Source: Mycobacterium stomatepiae
GTDB lineage: Bacteria > Actinomycetota > Actinomycetes > Mycobacteriales > Mycobacteriaceae
NCBI RefSeq assembly: GCF_010731715.1
Contig: NZ_AP022587.1
Location: forward strand, 4,216,001-4,280,000
Direction of reading: 5' to 3'
Length of the DNA stretch: 64,000 nucleotides
A model generated the notes under the pieces. It worked only from the letters and a program-made list of their open reading frames with translations, was not told the DNA's origin and searched no databases. Numbering within the stretch: the first letter of the stretch is position 1; every line of letters begins with the position of its first letter. A program made the translations under genes and the position numbers. Below are positions 1 through 8,940 of the stretch, piece by piece.

Positions 1-70
1 GCTTGGCGTGGGGCGCCGGAGGAGGCTTCGGCGGCGGATTACCCGGCGAGCCGGGATTGGTGCTGCTCAT
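1..70 (-). CDS. N-terminus of a proline-rich protein (Rv3760-like), partial
   Basis: Only the first 23 codons are inside the window; the gene runs off the left edge. The start is ATG (complement of 68-70), preceded on its own strand by GGAG. The visible residues are rich in Pro, Gly and Lys with no motif. It is divergent from proX, the position held in M. tuberculosis by the small membrane protein gene Rv3760, so an Rv3760-type protein with a Pro-rich cytoplasmic leader is the likely identity. That identity rests on position, not on sequence. Confidence 0.5.
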   Translation of the reverse strand, partial: MSSTNPGSPGNPPPKPPPAPHAK

Positions 71-172
71 GTCTCCATCTTTGTCCGCTCCCGCCCAGAA
101 TGAAACCAAACCAGGCAAACCGTTGCACCATGGCCGCAGCGCCGGGCCGGTCCTGCCGTTACTGTCAGCGAT

Positions 173-1120
173 ATGAGGATGCTGCGGCGCCTGCCCCGCG
201 TGATCATCCCCGCGGCAGCGTGCTTCGTGGTCAGTTGCTTGGTTGTCGCCTGTAGCAATTCCGACCCGTTGGCGCCAGAGATCCGCAGCATGAAATCTAT
301 CGTTGTCGGGTCGGCTGACTTCCCGGAATCTCAGATCCTTGCCGAGATCTATGCACAAACGTTGCAGGCCAACGGTTTCGACGTGGGAAGGCGCATGGGC
401 ATCGGCAGCCGCGAGACGTACATCCCGGCACTTAAAGACCATTCCATCGATTTGGTGCCCGAATATGTCGGCAATCTGTTGCGGTACTTCGCCGCCGACT
501 CGACCGCGACCATGCTCAACGCCGTGGAATTGGAGCTTTATCAGAAGTTGCCGGGTGACCTATCGGTTCTGACGCCGTCTCCGGCCTCCGATACCGACAC
601 GGTCACCGTCACCGGTGGAACCGCCGCCGCGTGGAACCTCAAAACTATCGCCGACCTGGCCGCCCACTCGCCGGACGTGCGATTCGGCGCACCCTCGGAC
701 TTCGTAAACCGACCGTCGGGCCTGCCCGGGCTACGGCAGAAATACTCACTCAACATCAGTCCCGGCAACTTCATCGCAATCAACGATGGTGGCGGCGCGG
801 TGGCGGTTCGCGCGCTGGTGCAGGGAAAAGTCAACGCGGCCAACATCTTCACGACGTCCCCGGCGATTCCGCAAGACCATCTGGTGGTGCTCGACGATCC
901 CGAGCACAATTTCGTGGCCGGCAACATCGTGCCGTTGGTGAATTCGCAGAAGAAGTCCGACCGCCTCAAGAATGTCCTGGATGCGGTCTCGGCGAAGCTG
1001 ACCACCACCGGCCTGGCTGGACTCAATGCGGCGGTAGCGGGAAACTCCGGCATCGATCCCGACCAAGCGGCCCGAAACTGGGTGCGGGACAATGGCTTCA
1101 ACCACCCGATTACACAATGA
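173..1120 (+). CDS. proX: Osmoprotectant ABC transporter substrate-binding lipoprotein ProX
   Basis: Binds glycine betaine or a similar compatible solute outside the membrane and delivers it to the ProWZ channel. The 315-residue product starts with a lipoprotein signal: Arg-rich n-region, hydrophobic core, and a lipobox ending VVAC with the modified Cys at about residue 27. The rest has the OpuAC-type periplasmic-binding fold pattern (early VVGSADFPESQ, central PEYVGN). It is the first gene of a four-gene operon with proV, proW and proZ. A second Met lies two codons in, so the exact start is uncertain but makes little difference. The length fits the family. Confidence 0.9.
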   Translation: MRMLRRLPRVIIPAAACFVVSCLVVACSNSDPLAPEIRSMKSIVVGSADFPESQILAEIYAQTLQANGFDVGRRMGIGSRETYIPALKDHSIDLVPEYVGNLLRYFAADSTATMLNAVELELYQKLPGDLSVLTPSPASDTDTVTVTGGTAAAWNLKTIADLAAHSPDVRFGAPSDFVNRPSGLPGLRQKYSLNISPGNFIAINDGGGAVAVRALVQGKVNAANIFTTSPAIPQDHLVVLDDPEHNFVAGNIVPLVNSQKKSDRLKNVLDAVSAKLTTTGLAGLNAAVAGNSGIDPDQAARNWVRDNGFNHPITQ

Positions 1121-1142
1121 CGGTCGGCTTGGGGGTAGCGCG

Positions 1143-2234
1143 GTGATCGTCTTCGACGATGTCTGCAAGACATTCGCCGACGGGACGACCGCTGTTCATC
1201 GGCTGAGCCTGGCGGTCTCGAGCGGCAAGCTGACGGTCTTCGTCGGTTCCTCCGGAAGTGGCAAGACCACCGCGCTGCGGATGATCAACCGGATGATCGA
1301 GCCGACGTCGGGCACCATCACCGTCGACGGGAAAGACGTTGCGACCGTGGACCCGGTGAAGCTGAGGCTGGGAATGGGATACGTGATCCAGCATGCCGGG
1401 CTGATGCCGCACCAACGCGTCATCGACAACGTCGCGACGGTGCCGGTGTTGCGGGGACAATCCCGCCGGGAAGCCCGCAAGGCGGCATACGAGGTGCTCG
1501 AACGCGTAGGGCTGGACGCCAAATTCGCCAACCGTTACCCGGCGCAGCTTTCCGGCGGTGAACAACAACGCGTCGGCGTGGCACGCGCCTTGGCCGCCGA
1601 TCCGCCAATCCTGTTGATGGACGAACCATTCTCGGCCGTCGACCCCGTGGTGCGTCTCGAGCTGCAGAACGAAATACTGCGCCTGCAAAGCGAATTGCAC
1701 AAAACCATTGTGTTCGTCACGCACGACATCGACGAGGCGCTCAAACTTGCCGACCAGGTCGCGGTCTTCGGGCGCGGCGGCGCGCTGCAGCAATACGACG
1801 AACCCACCCAACTACTTTCGCGGCCCGCCAACGATTTCGTGTCGAAATTCATCGGCCTCGGCCGCGGCTACCGGTGGCTGCAGCTAATCGATGCGAACGG
1901 TCTGCCACTGCACCCCGTCGACACCCTCCACGCCGACGGCCTCACCGATCGTGCGCTGGCCGGGTGGGCGGTGGTGGTCGACGACGACGGACTCTCGCTG
2001 GGCTGGATCGATGCCGCCGGTCTGCGACGGCATGGCGGTGGGGCGTCGTTGAGCGACAGCATGAGCGCCGTCGGAGCGTTGTTCCGCCCCGGCGGCAACC
2101 TCAGCCACGCGCTGGACGCGGCGCTGTCGTCGCCGTCGACCGTGGGGATTGCCGTCGACGACGACGGCAAGGTCATCGGCGGGGTGCTGGCGGCCGACGT
2201 GTTGGCCGCGGTCGAATCCCAGCGGCGGAGCTGA
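1143..2234 (+). CDS. proV: Osmoprotectant ABC transporter ATP-binding protein ProV
   Basis: ATPase subunit that energises solute import. In order it has Walker A (GSSGSGKTT, about residues 38-46), Q-loop (VIQHAG), ABC signature (LSGGEQQR), Walker B (ILLMDEP) and the H-loop (FVTHD). A C-terminal extension of about 120 residues fits the CBS-type regulatory module of OpuA/ProV proteins that sense ionic strength. I chose GTG at 1143 because it follows GGGGGTAG and gives a normal N-terminus. The frame is open further up to an ATG at 1092, but that start would overlap proX by 29 nt. Confidence 0.9.
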   Translation: MIVFDDVCKTFADGTTAVHRLSLAVSSGKLTVFVGSSGSGKTTALRMINRMIEPTSGTITVDGKDVATVDPVKLRLGMGYVIQHAGLMPHQRVIDNVATVPVLRGQSRREARKAAYEVLERVGLDAKFANRYPAQLSGGEQQRVGVARALAADPPILLMDEPFSAVDPVVRLELQNEILRLQSELHKTIVFVTHDIDEALKLADQVAVFGRGGALQQYDEPTQLLSRPANDFVSKFIGLGRGYRWLQLIDANGLPLHPVDTLHADGLTDRALAGWAVVVDDDGLSLGWIDAAGLRRHGGGASLSDSMSAVGALFRPGGNLSHALDAALSSPSTVGIAVDDDGKVIGGVLAADVLAAVESQRRS

Positions 2235-2236
2235 CC

Positions 2237-2923
2237 ATGCACTATCTGCTCACCCACTTGAGCGAAGCCTGGACGCTAACCGTGATCCACCTGCGGATGT
2301 CGTTGATACCCGTGCTGACCGGTCTGCTGATCGCGGTGCCGTTGGGGGTGCTGGTGCAGCGCGCACCGATCGCGCGGCGGCTGACGACGGCGACCGCCAG
2401 TGTCGTGTTCACCGTCCCGTCGCTGGCGTTGTTCGTGGCCCTGCCGGTGATCATCGGAACGCGGATCCTCGACGCGGCCAACGTGCTGGTCGCGCTGACC
2501 GCCTACACCACCGCACTGATGGTTCGCGCGGTGCTGGAAGCGCTGGACGCGGTGCCCGCTCAGGTGCGTGACGCCGCTACCGCCGTCGGCTACTCGAACG
2601 TCAAACGCATCCTGAAAGTTGAACTACCACTGTCGATTCCAGTCATGATCGCGGGGCTGCGAGTGGTCGTGGTGACCAATATCGCGATGGTCTCGGTGGG
2701 GTCGGTGATCGGGATCGGCGGCCTGGGTACCTGGTTCACCGAGGGGTATGCGACCGACAAGAGCGATCAGATCCTGGCCGGCATCATCGCGCTGTTCGTG
2801 TTGGCGGTCGGCATCGACATGCTGATCGTGCTGGCCGGCCGGCTCGCCACGCCGTGGTCGCACGCGGGCGCCGCCCCGCGCCGGCGATCCGTGCTCGCTC
2901 CCGTCGTGGGTGGTGCGCGATGA
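2237..2923 (+). CDS. proW: Osmoprotectant ABC transporter permease ProW
   Basis: Inner-membrane channel subunit of about 228 residues with five or six hydrophobic segments. The typical permease coupling loop (the EAA region, reading DAVPAQVRDAATAVGYS) lies near residues 100-115. The ATG at 2237 follows the proV stop by 2 nt. The last four bases overlap the start of proZ (ATGA at 2920-2923), so the two permeases should be translationally coupled and made in equal amounts. Confidence 0.9.
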   Translation: MHYLLTHLSEAWTLTVIHLRMSLIPVLTGLLIAVPLGVLVQRAPIARRLTTATASVVFTVPSLALFVALPVIIGTRILDAANVLVALTAYTTALMVRAVLEALDAVPAQVRDAATAVGYSNVKRILKVELPLSIPVMIAGLRVVVVTNIAMVSVGSVIGIGGLGTWFTEGYATDKSDQILAGIIALFVLAVGIDMLIVLAGRLATPWSHAGAAPRRRSVLAPVVGGAR

Positions 2924-3663
2924 ACTTCATCGGCCAGGCGGTGTCCTATCTGCTGACCGTGGACAACTGGACCGGTCCGGTCGGGCTCGCCGCGCGCATC
3001 TTGGAGCACGTGGAATACACCGCGATCGCGGTGGGCGCCTCGGCGCTGATCGCGGTCCCGATCGGCATGGTCATCGGCCACACCGGCCGCGGCACGCTGC
3101 TGGTTGTGGGCGCGGTCAACGGGCTGCGCTCGCTGCCGACCCTCGGGGTGTTGCTGCTGGGCGTGCTGCTATTCGGCCTGGGCCTGGAGCCGCCGCTGGT
3201 CGCCCTGATGCTGCTCGGTGTGCCGTCGCTGCTGGCCGGTGCCTACGCGGGCGTCGCCAACGTCGACCCGGTGGTGGTCGACGCCGCCCGGGCGATGGGC
3301 ATGACCGAGGCCCAGGTGCTGCTGCGCGTCGAGATGCCCAACGCGATGCCGTTGATTCTCGGCGGGCTGCGCAGCGCGACGCTGCAGGTCGTGGCCACCG
3401 CGACCGTGGCGGCCTACGCGAGCCTCGGAGGGCTGGGTCGCTACCTGATCGACGGGATCAAGGAGCGCGAATTCCAGCTCGCGCTGGTCGGCGCGCTGAT
3501 GGTGGCCGGACTGGCGCTGATCCTCGACGGCCTGCTGGCGATGGCGGTCTGGGCGTCGGTGCCGGGCACCGGACGGTTACGCAGGCCTCATCGACGCGAG
3601 GATGTGACGGTGACCCCAGTTGCCGACCAGCCTGCCGCGGCCGGGGGCCAGGTCCTACGGTAG
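2920..3663 (+). CDS. proZ: Osmoprotectant ABC transporter permease ProZ
   Basis: Second membrane subunit, about 247 residues, paralogous to ProW. It carries the matching coupling loop (VVVDAARAMGMTEAQVLL) and several hydrophobic helices. The start is the ATG inside the ATGA overlap with proW; the frame is open upstream only because the region is GC-rich. ProW and ProZ would form the heterodimeric channel for ProX and ProV. The gene ends in TAG six bases before the GTG of the next gene, which is probably on the same transcript. Confidence 0.9.
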   Translation: MNFIGQAVSYLLTVDNWTGPVGLAARILEHVEYTAIAVGASALIAVPIGMVIGHTGRGTLLVVGAVNGLRSLPTLGVLLLGVLLFGLGLEPPLVALMLLGVPSLLAGAYAGVANVDPVVVDAARAMGMTEAQVLLRVEMPNAMPLILGGLRSATLQVVATATVAAYASLGGLGRYLIDGIKEREFQLALVGALMVAGLALILDGLLAMAVWASVPGTGRLRRPHRREDVTVTPVADQPAAAGGQVLR

Positions 3664-3668
3664 GGAGT

Positions 3669-4265
3669 GTGAACAGCCCCCCTGATCCGAACGCGGGCGT
3701 CTGGCCCGCGATGCTGACCTGGCGCGCCCCCGACATCTCGCGCATGGAATCGGTGCGAGTACAGGTGTCCGGCAAGCGAATTAGGGCCACCGGTCGCATC
3801 GTGGCCGCGGCTACCGCGACGAACCCGGCATTCGGTGCCTTCTACGAACTGCAGACCGACGAGAGCGGCGCCACAAAAAGGTTCGGGCTGACGATCACCC
3901 TCGCCGAACGGGAGCGCCAACTCGCGATCGCGCGCGACGAGGAAAACATGTGGATGATCACCGACCACCAGGGTGAGCGGCGCGAGGGATACAACGGGGC
4001 ACTCGATGTCGACGTTGTGTTCAGCCCGTTCTTCAACGCGCTGCCCATCCGCCGGCTGGGGCTGCACGAGCGAGCCGAAGCGATCACGTTGCCGGTGGTC
4101 TACGTCAACGTGCCCGACATGACCGTCACCCCGGCCACGGTGAGCTACACCGGGCAGGGCGGCCCCGACGGGATCAAGCTGCGGTCACCGGTCGCAGACA
4201 CCACCGTGACCGTCGACGCCGACGGGTTTATCGAGGACTATCCCGGATTGGCAGAGCGGATCTGA
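3669..4265 (+). CDS. Putative glycolipid-binding protein (DUF1089 type, Rv3755c-like)
   Basis: Cytoplasmic protein of about 198 residues whose pattern fits the 'putative glycolipid-binding' family (formerly DUF1089). Signs are an N-terminal [15 protein letters not shown] segment, a GFTI-like beta strand, and the hallmark [20 protein letters not shown] near residues 115-135. The start is GTG at 3669, a few bases after AGGGAG. It follows proZ closely, as Rv3755c follows proZ in M. tuberculosis. The 3' end overlaps the convergent tyrA by 38 nt. No enzymatic motif is visible and the physiological ligand is unknown. Confidence 0.8.
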   Translation: MNSPPDPNAGVWPAMLTWRAPDISRMESVRVQVSGKRIRATGRIVAAATATNPAFGAFYELQTDESGATKRFGLTITLAERERQLAIARDEENMWMITDHQGERREGYNGALDVDVVFSPFFNALPIRRLGLHERAEAITLPVVYVNVPDMTVTPATVSYTGQGGPDGIKLRSPVADTTVTVDADGFIEDYPGLAERI

Positions 4266-5211
4266 TCACGCCGCCCGCCCGGCCGGCGGCGGCCAGCTCT
4301 TCGCGCCAATTGTCCGCGCCGATCGTGACCGTGAAGATGTCGGAGCGCGGGAAGCGGTCGTAACGCGTTCGCGCGGCGTGGCCCGCCTCGACGAGATCGG
4401 CCACCGAGTTGTCCCAGTCCAGCGAGTCGCGAGCGTGGCTGAGCAGATCCATGACACGGTCCACCGCCGTCAGCAGATGGGCGGTGTTGCCCTCGCACAT
4501 CGCGCGCACCAGGTCCGGGGCGCTGCCCGCCACCCGGGTGCCGTCCCGGAACGACCCCGCGGCCAGCGCGAAGGCCAACGGCACCTCCGCGGCCGTCACC
4601 GCCAGCGCCTCGGCGAGCAGGTGCGGCAGATGCGAGATGGCCGCCGCCGCGGCGTCGTGCTCGTCGGATTTGGCCGGCACCACCACCGCGCCGCAATCCA
4701 GCGCCAGCGTCATCACCATCCACCACACCACCGGGTCCACGTGGTCGTCGACGCTGACCACCCACGGTGCCGCGGTGAACAATCCGGCATGGCCCGCGGC
4801 CCAACCCGAGCTCTCGGTGCCCGTCATCGGGTGACCACCGACGAAGCGGTCCTGCAGACCGGCCGCGACGACCTCGTCGAGCACTGCCGTTTTGACGCTG
4901 GTGACGTCGGTGAGGGGGCATTTCGGGGCCAGCTCGCTGACGTGGGCGAGCATCGCCGGGAGGGCGGGCATCGGCACGGCCAGCACGATCAGCGCGCCGG
5001 TGTCGGCGGCGCGGGCCAACGTGTCGGCGAGCTCGGTCGTCGCGGCAAAGCCGTCGGCGAGTGCTCCGCGCGCACCCTCCACGGAGCGGTTGTAGCCGAA
5101 CACTTCCCGGCCGGCGGCCGCGGCCGCCCGCATCACCGAACCGCCGATAAGTCCCAACCCGAGGACACACACCGGGGTCCTGCTTCTAGTGCCAGCCGTC
5201 GTCCAAGACAC
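4228..5211 (-). CDS. tyrA: Prephenate dehydrogenase TyrA
   Basis: NAD(P)-dependent oxidative decarboxylation of prephenate to 4-hydroxyphenylpyruvate in tyrosine synthesis. The N-terminal Rossmann motif [12 protein letters not shown] is followed by VGGHPMTG (substrate loop with the conserved His) and [11 protein letters not shown] in the helical dimerisation domain. Start choice is difficult. GTG at 5211 gives about 327 residues. TTG at 5241 would lengthen it, and GTG at 5172, preceded by AGCAGGA, would begin immediately before the nucleotide-binding motif. The 3' end overlaps the glycolipid-binding gene tail to tail. Confidence 0.9.
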   Translation of the reverse strand: MSWTTAGTRSRTPVCVLGLGLIGGSVMRAAAAAGREVFGYNRSVEGARGALADGFAATTELADTLARAADTGALIVLAVPMPALPAMLAHVSELAPKCPLTDVTSVKTAVLDEVVAAGLQDRFVGGHPMTGTESSGWAAGHAGLFTAAPWVVSVDDHVDPVVWWMVMTLALDCGAVVVPAKSDEHDAAAAAISHLPHLLAEALAVTAAEVPLAFALAAGSFRDGTRVAGSAPDLVRAMCEGNTAHLLTAVDRVMDLLSHARDSLDWDNSVADLVEAGHAARTRYDRFPRSDIFTVTIGADNWREELAAAGRAGGVIRSALPIRDSPR

Positions 5212-5315
5212 AGACCAAGGTTGGCACAGTTGGATCGACAACGGCGGGCCGAGGTCCCGCCGGTAGTTTGCGCCTTCTGGTCAAGCCGCCTGGTCAGCGA
5301 CTAGCGTAGGCGCCC

Positions 5316-5837
5316 ATGGGACGAGAGCGGGCCGCAACGCAAGGCCCGTCCGTGGATACACCGGACGGTTTCGGCGTCGCCGTCGTGCGCGAAGAGGGCC
5401 AGTGGCGGTGTTCCGTGATGGCCCCCAATTCGCTGACGAGTCTGGCCGCCGCCGAAACAGAGCTGCGTGAACTACGAAGTGCGGGAGCGGTCTTTGGGCT
5501 GCTCGACATCGACGACGAGTTCTTCGTCATCGTGCGCCCCGCACCGTCGGGAACCCGGCTGCTGCTGTCGGATGCGACGGCGGCATTGGACTACGACATC
5601 GCCGCCGAAGTTCTGGACAGCCTGGATGCCGACATCGATCCGGAGGACCTCGAGGACTCGGAGCCGTTCGAGGAAGGCGACCTGGGTTTGTTGTCCGATA
5701 TCGGGCTGCCCGAGGCGGTGCTGGGCGTCATCCTCGATGAGTCCGACCTCTACGCCGACGAGCAATTGGGCCGCATCGCCCGCGAGATGGGCTTTGCCGA
5801 CCAGCTGTCGGCGGTGATCGACCGCTTGGGTCGGTGA
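5316..5837 (+). CDS. tRNA adenosine deaminase-associated protein (Rv3753c-like)
   Basis: Acidic protein of 173 residues (Asp/Glu-rich between about 100 and 135: DADIDPEDLEDSEPFEEGD). It is the conserved partner found next to tadA in actinobacteria. It has no catalytic motif; a role with TadA in tRNA editing is inferred from constant linkage only. The start is ATG at 5316. Its stop overlaps a GTG (GTGA, 5834-5837) that opens the longest version of the tadA frame. Confidence 0.85.
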   Translation: MGRERAATQGPSVDTPDGFGVAVVREEGQWRCSVMAPNSLTSLAAAETELRELRSAGAVFGLLDIDDEFFVIVRPAPSGTRLLLSDATAALDYDIAAEVLDSLDADIDPEDLEDSEPFEEGDLGLLSDIGLPEAVLGVILDESDLYADEQLGRIAREMGFADQLSAVIDRLGR

Positions 5838-5911
5838 ACGCAAGCGCGGCCGTGGCGATCGCAAGCGCGGCGGAGCCGGGCGCAGCGGGTCGCCGCCGTC
5901 AGACTGGGTCG

Positions 5912-6370
5912 GTGAAAGCTGACGAAGATCTGATCCGGTCTGCGCTGGCGGTCGCCGCGACGGCGGGCCCCCGCGACGTGCCGATCGGTGCGGTGATTGT
6001 CGCCGCCGATGGAACCGAACTCGCCCGCGCGGTGAATGCCCGTGAGGCACTGGGCGATCCGACCGCGCATGCCGAAGTTTTGGCGATCCGCGCGGCGGCA
6101 ACGGTGCTCGGCGACGGGTGGCGGCTGGAGGGAGCCACGCTGGCGGTCACCGTCGAGCCCTGCACGATGTGCGCGGGCGCCCTGGTCCTGGCGCGGGTCG
6201 CGCGGCTGGTGTTCGGCGCGTGGGAACCCAAAACCGGTGCGGTCGGATCGCTGTGGGATGTCGTCCGCGACCGTCGGCTCAATCACCGCCCCGAGGTACG
6301 CGGCGGTGTGCTCGCAGGCGAGTGCGCCGCGCCGCTGGAGGAGTTCTTCGCTCGCCAGCGATTGGGGTGA
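5912..6370 (+). CDS. tadA: tRNA-specific adenosine deaminase TadA
   Basis: Deaminates the wobble adenosine of tRNA-Arg to inosine. Zinc site: H53 and catalytic E55 in TAHAEVLAIR, with C84 and C87 in PCTMC. The frame is open from a GTG at 5834, but the extra 26 residues are low-complexity Ala/Arg and contain a direct repeat (gcaagcgcggc). Starting at GTG 5912 gives 152 residues, the size I recall for the M. tuberculosis protein. It is followed after 29 nt by a tRNA-Ser gene. Confidence 0.9.
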   Translation: MKADEDLIRSALAVAATAGPRDVPIGAVIVAADGTELARAVNAREALGDPTAHAEVLAIRAAATVLGDGWRLEGATLAVTVEPCTMCAGALVLARVARLVFGAWEPKTGAVGSLWDVVRDRRLNHRPEVRGGVLAGECAAPLEEFFARQRLG

Positions 6371-6399
6371 GCGGGTGCCGGTTGGGTAAGCTGCTCGGC

Positions 6400-6489
6400 G
6401 GTGGCGTGTCCGAGCGGCCTAAGGAGCACGCCTCGAAAGCGTGTGACGGCTAAAACCGTCCGAGGGTTCAAATCCCTCCGCCACCGCCA
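6400..6489 (+). tRNA. serX: tRNA-Ser (anticodon CGA)
   Basis: A complete class II tRNA can be folded by eye. The acceptor arm GGTGGCG (6400-6406) pairs with CGCCACC (6479-6485). The anticodon stem CACGC/GCGTG encloses loop CTCGAAA, so the anticodon is CGA (reads UCG). A long variable arm (GACGG...CCGTC) is typical of tRNA-Ser. The T-arm has GGTTCAAATCC. The discriminator base is G and CCA is encoded at 6487-6489. Confidence 0.95.
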
Positions 6490-6702
6490 CAATTGCCGGC
6501 GAGAAATCGCAGGCAGTTGCCCTTGCCGGGGAGCTTCGCCGGCTGCTGCGGCCACATGCCGCGTCGATGACACCCATTGGCCCCGACTTTCTCGTCGATT
6601 CGACGTATTCGGAACTGGCGATCCTTTACTGTGATCCAACTCACTTAGCTGCGCGCTGCGGCGTGGTCCGGGGGCCAAGTGAGGCCGTGGAGGAGTGCAG
6701 GA

Positions 6703-7776
6703 ATGAAGTGGCTGGCGACCTGGTGGGGACAGGCCGACCATTTCGACTGGTTGACAGGATATTTGCAAGCCCACGGACTGGGGGCTAACACCCGCAGGCT
6801 GCTGGCCGGGGTGGCCGCGTCGCTGATTCTGGTGCCGGCCAACGTGTGGTTCGGTCCCGAATTGGGGTATCGGCCGCTGGCGCTGCTGTATTCCGTCGTG
6901 GCTGCCGCGGTCGGACTGGGCTGCGCGGTTCGCTGGTTGCGCGGCTGGCCGACCCGGCGTCAGTCCCTTTTCTTCATCCTGGCCGGCGGCGCACTTATCG
7001 GCGTCGGTTGCTTGTTTCAGCCCCAGCCGCTCGTCGGCCTGATGGCATGCTCGGCGCTCTCGGTGACCGGCGGCTACCTGGCGTTCTTCCACACCGCCAA
7101 ATACATGACGCTGAACTTTTCGATAGCTGGCGCACTGGGCGCCTGGGAAGCGGTGCGGCTGGCCGCGACCGGGCAAGTGATCCTGGCCTTCACCGGCTAT
7201 TTCCTGGTCCTGGAACTCAACCTGGTCGTCCCGTTAGCTATTCAGATCGTCGTGCGCGCGCTCGGGCTGGACCTGTTGCGCGCCAACTGCGACCCGCTGA
7301 CCGGCCTGCTGAATCGCCGCGCGTGCGATCGGGCCATCGTGGGTCGGATGCTCGTCGGCTCCCCCCAGATGTTCTTGGTGGTGGCCATCCTCGATCTGGA
7401 CCGCTTCAAAAAGCTCAACGACACCCACGGACATGCCGCCGGCGATCAAGCGCTGGTCGCGGTTGCCAGTGCTTTGAACGTTGCCGGCGGCGACACCGCT
7501 GTAGTCGGTCGCGTCGGCGGCGAGGAATTCTTGGTCGCCGACATCGTGACCGCCGAACAGAAGTCCGGGTGGGGTCGACACCTCTGCGATGCGATAGCCG
7601 CGACCAGCGCGCCGGTCACCGCGAGCGTCGGAATCGCCACCCTGGCGTTGCGCAGCATCGCCTCCGAACATGCCCACCCCGCGTTTCGCCGATTGGTCGC
7701 CGACGCCGACGAAGCGATGTATGAAGCTAAACGGTGCGGAGGCAACCAGACTCGCCACCGCGAGGTCGCCGTCTGA
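6703..7776 (+). CDS. Membrane-anchored GGDEF diguanylate cyclase
   Basis: The N-terminal half (about 190 residues) has six or so hydrophobic helices. The C-terminal half is a GGDEF domain with DPLTGLLNRR, the metal/substrate segment DLDRFKKLNDTHGHAAGD, and an intact signature RVGGEEF near residue 272, so cyclic di-GMP synthesis is expected. No RxxD product-inhibition site is visible before the signature. No EAL domain is attached. The start is ATG at 6703 after AGGAGTGCAGG. It stands alone, and the signal sensed by its membrane part is unknown. Confidence 0.88.
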   Translation: MKWLATWWGQADHFDWLTGYLQAHGLGANTRRLLAGVAASLILVPANVWFGPELGYRPLALLYSVVAAAVGLGCAVRWLRGWPTRRQSLFFILAGGALIGVGCLFQPQPLVGLMACSALSVTGGYLAFFHTAKYMTLNFSIAGALGAWEAVRLAATGQVILAFTGYFLVLELNLVVPLAIQIVVRALGLDLLRANCDPLTGLLNRRACDRAIVGRMLVGSPQMFLVVAILDLDRFKKLNDTHGHAAGDQALVAVASALNVAGGDTAVVGRVGGEEFLVADIVTAEQKSGWGRHLCDAIAATSAPVTASVGIATLALRSIASEHAHPAFRRLVADADEAMYEAKRCGGNQTRHREVAV

Positions 7777-8203
7777 GCCGAGGGCTTCCCACCTAGTTCT
7801 CCGAGGCAGGCTGAAAATCCCAACCCGGTGAGGCAGTCCAGCCCGGATCCGCGGGGTCGTCGGCGGCGAACACGCCGGCGCGGAATTAGGCAGCGGCCGG
7901 CTCGGATAGGTCAGCGTTGGCAAGCGCGAGCGACGCGGCGGCCGCGACTCTCACCAGCATCACCGGCGTCGCACGGAATTGTCGACGCCAAGAGTCGAAG
8001 GCAGCTTGCATTCTTCATTTGTGCGCTTCACTGCTAGTCGCAGGCTGAGCGAGTGTTATCGATCGGGTGTGAGCGGTGGACGGATTTCCACCTGCTTGGA
8101 ATGACCCGAAAAGCCTTGTGTGCTGGGAGGAGAACCGAAAATGACGATGTATGGCGCCCGGTTTCATGCGTCTGCCTTTTGACCGGCTGGGTATGGTTCG
8201 ACG
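7777..8203. other. Intergenic stretch without a supported gene
   Basis: About 430 bases between the diguanylate cyclase and the TetR gene. The short open frames here lack a ribosome site, family motifs or a consistent third-position GC bias. No RNA gene, repeat or clear terminator was found. Confidence 0.5.
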
Positions 8204-8845
8204 ATGACGCCGAGCGGCGCAGCGCGAGAGCGGCGGGATGCGCCGGCCATCCGAGCCGACGAGTCCGACGGCAACCGTGGACGCCCGCGCGACCTGCAGC
8301 GCCGGGCGGCGGTCATCGCCGCCACCCGAGAACTGTTGATCGCCAACGGCTACGACGACATCACCCTGGCCGGCGTCGCGCGTCAAGCCGAGGTGTCGCG
8401 CCCCTTCGTCTACGAACACTGGGGCAGCAAGTTCGCGCTGGTTGAGGACGCCATCTTTTCCGTCCCCAGCGAATATCCCGCGATCGACGAGCTCCCCTTC
8501 GCCGACGCGCTGACCAGCCTGATCACCGGGATGGTCCGCGTCCAATCGGATCCCGCCTACCTGGCCGGCATGCCGGGAGTCGCAACGGTGCTCTACAGCC
8601 GGCCCGACTTGGTCGAACAGGTCGAAGCGCGCTACATGGCCCCGATCCGGGCGCTGTGGGTCCGGCTGATCGAACGCGGAAAGGACGAGGGCCTGGTCCG
8701 GTCCGACGTTGACGGCAGTGCGCTGATGGACACCATGCGCGGTGCTGTCACGCTGCACACTTCGGTGAACAAGGCGCTGGGCGAGGCCGAGCTGATCGCA
8801 CACCTGAGGTCGTTGGTCATCCACGGCATCAGCGGCAAGAACTAA
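8204..8845 (+). CDS. TetR-family transcriptional regulator
   Basis: Residues about 30-75 form the TetR helix-turn-helix (AAVIAATRELLIANGYDDITLAGVA, then VSRPFVYEHW). The C-terminal ligand domain is generic. The first 25 residues are charged and disordered-looking. It lies just upstream of, and in the same direction as, the nitronate monooxygenase/KshA-like genes. An inverted repeat at 8851-8863 lies between them, so it probably regulates that cluster. The ligand cannot be predicted. Confidence 0.88.
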   Translation: MTPSGAARERRDAPAIRADESDGNRGRPRDLQRRAAVIAATRELLIANGYDDITLAGVARQAEVSRPFVYEHWGSKFALVEDAIFSVPSEYPAIDELPFADALTSLITGMVRVQSDPAYLAGMPGVATVLYSRPDLVEQVEARYMAPIRALWVRLIERGKDEGLVRSDVDGSALMDTMRGAVTLHTSVNKALGEAELIAHLRSLVIHGISGKN

Positions 8846-8850
8846 TTTCC

Positions 8851-8863
8851 TTACATTGTGTAA
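8851..8863. promoter_or_regulatory. Inverted repeat, candidate operator upstream of nitronate monooxygenase
   Basis: TTACA-TTG-TGTAA is a perfect 5-bp inverted repeat placed 6 nt after the TetR stop and 77 nt before the nitronate monooxygenase start. The location suits a TetR operator or promoter element for the downstream genes. Assignment is by position only. Confidence 0.4.
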
Positions 8864-8940
8864 AGTAATGCGCTGCGGAGGAGGACTGCCCGAAGGGGGC
8901 GCTCGATGGAATCCATTGTGACTCGGAAAGGTAACTGAGT

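Noticed and set aside
2910-3668. Upstream part of the open frame leading into the glycolipid-binding gene
   Set aside because: It overlaps proZ in another frame and is Arg/Ala/Gly-rich without motifs; GTG 3669 is the sensible start.
4378-5304. Plus-strand frame antisense to tyrA
   Set aside because: tyrA motifs ([16 protein letters not shown]) are unmistakable on the other strand.
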